Part shown: in pieces, positions 5,503 through 5,510 of the stretch
Layout of the letters: each line of letters opens with the position of its first letter
How positions within the stretch are numbered: the stretch's first letter is position 1
Source: Candidatus Faecousia faecipullorum
Lineage (GTDB): Bacteria; Bacillota; Clostridia; Oscillospirales; Oscillospiraceae
NCBI GenBank assembly: GCA_018710805.1
Contig: DVJG01000122.1
Span: 1 to 5,510, forward strand
Direction of reading: 5' to 3'
DNA length: 5,510 nt
Program-made: the position numbers and the translations under genes
The notes under the pieces: generated by a model
What the model was told of the DNA's origin: nothing
Databases searched by the model: none
What the model saw: the letters and a program-made list of their open reading frames with translations, nothing else

Positions 5503-5510
5503 CTATCTAA

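Overview
The window reads as chromosomal DNA of a moderately GC-rich anaerobic Firmicute, most likely a clostridial or Oscillospirales-type gut bacterium. This is inferred from strong AGGAGG-type ribosome sites, AT-rich intergenic stretches, rho-independent terminators, a TTG start, and the protein families present. The species cannot be named from the sequence.

Layout. Positions 1-861 (+) hold the 3' part of a class 3-like aldehyde dehydrogenase, whose start lies before the window. It ends at a clear rho-independent terminator (864-898) with a UACG tetraloop. A 106-base leader with an imperfect inverted repeat follows. Two tandem genes (1005-1967 and 1996-3012, +) then encode divergent members of the uroporphyrinogen decarboxylase (URO-D) superfamily. 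Both lack the HemE substrate-arginine motif, so they are better read as methyltransferase-type or uncharacterised URO-D-like proteins than as heme enzymes. They are 28 bases apart and probably co-transcribed.

On the minus strand, converging on the URO-D pair, is a second likely operon. It starts at the right edge with a TATAAT -10 box (5497-5502). It then encodes a beta-CASP metallo-beta-lactamase RNase-like protein (5462-3855) and a small Imm-5-like putative immunity protein (3827-3291) that starts at TTG.

The two convergent transcription units meet in a 278-base intergenic region (3013-3290). It is almost entirely palindromic, with six separate stems. Near-identical copies of one hairpin (AATCGGGATACC arm) lie at both ends, one next to each gene end. 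This region is the least explained part of the window. It may be a set of convergent terminators, a MITE/REP-like repeat inserted at a palindromic terminator, or a structured RNA.

Functionally, the left half looks like accessory metabolism (aldehyde oxidation plus possible C1 or methyl transfer). The right half looks like RNA processing with an uncharacterised partner. No complete defence system, CRISPR array, tRNA, rRNA or transposase gene is visible.
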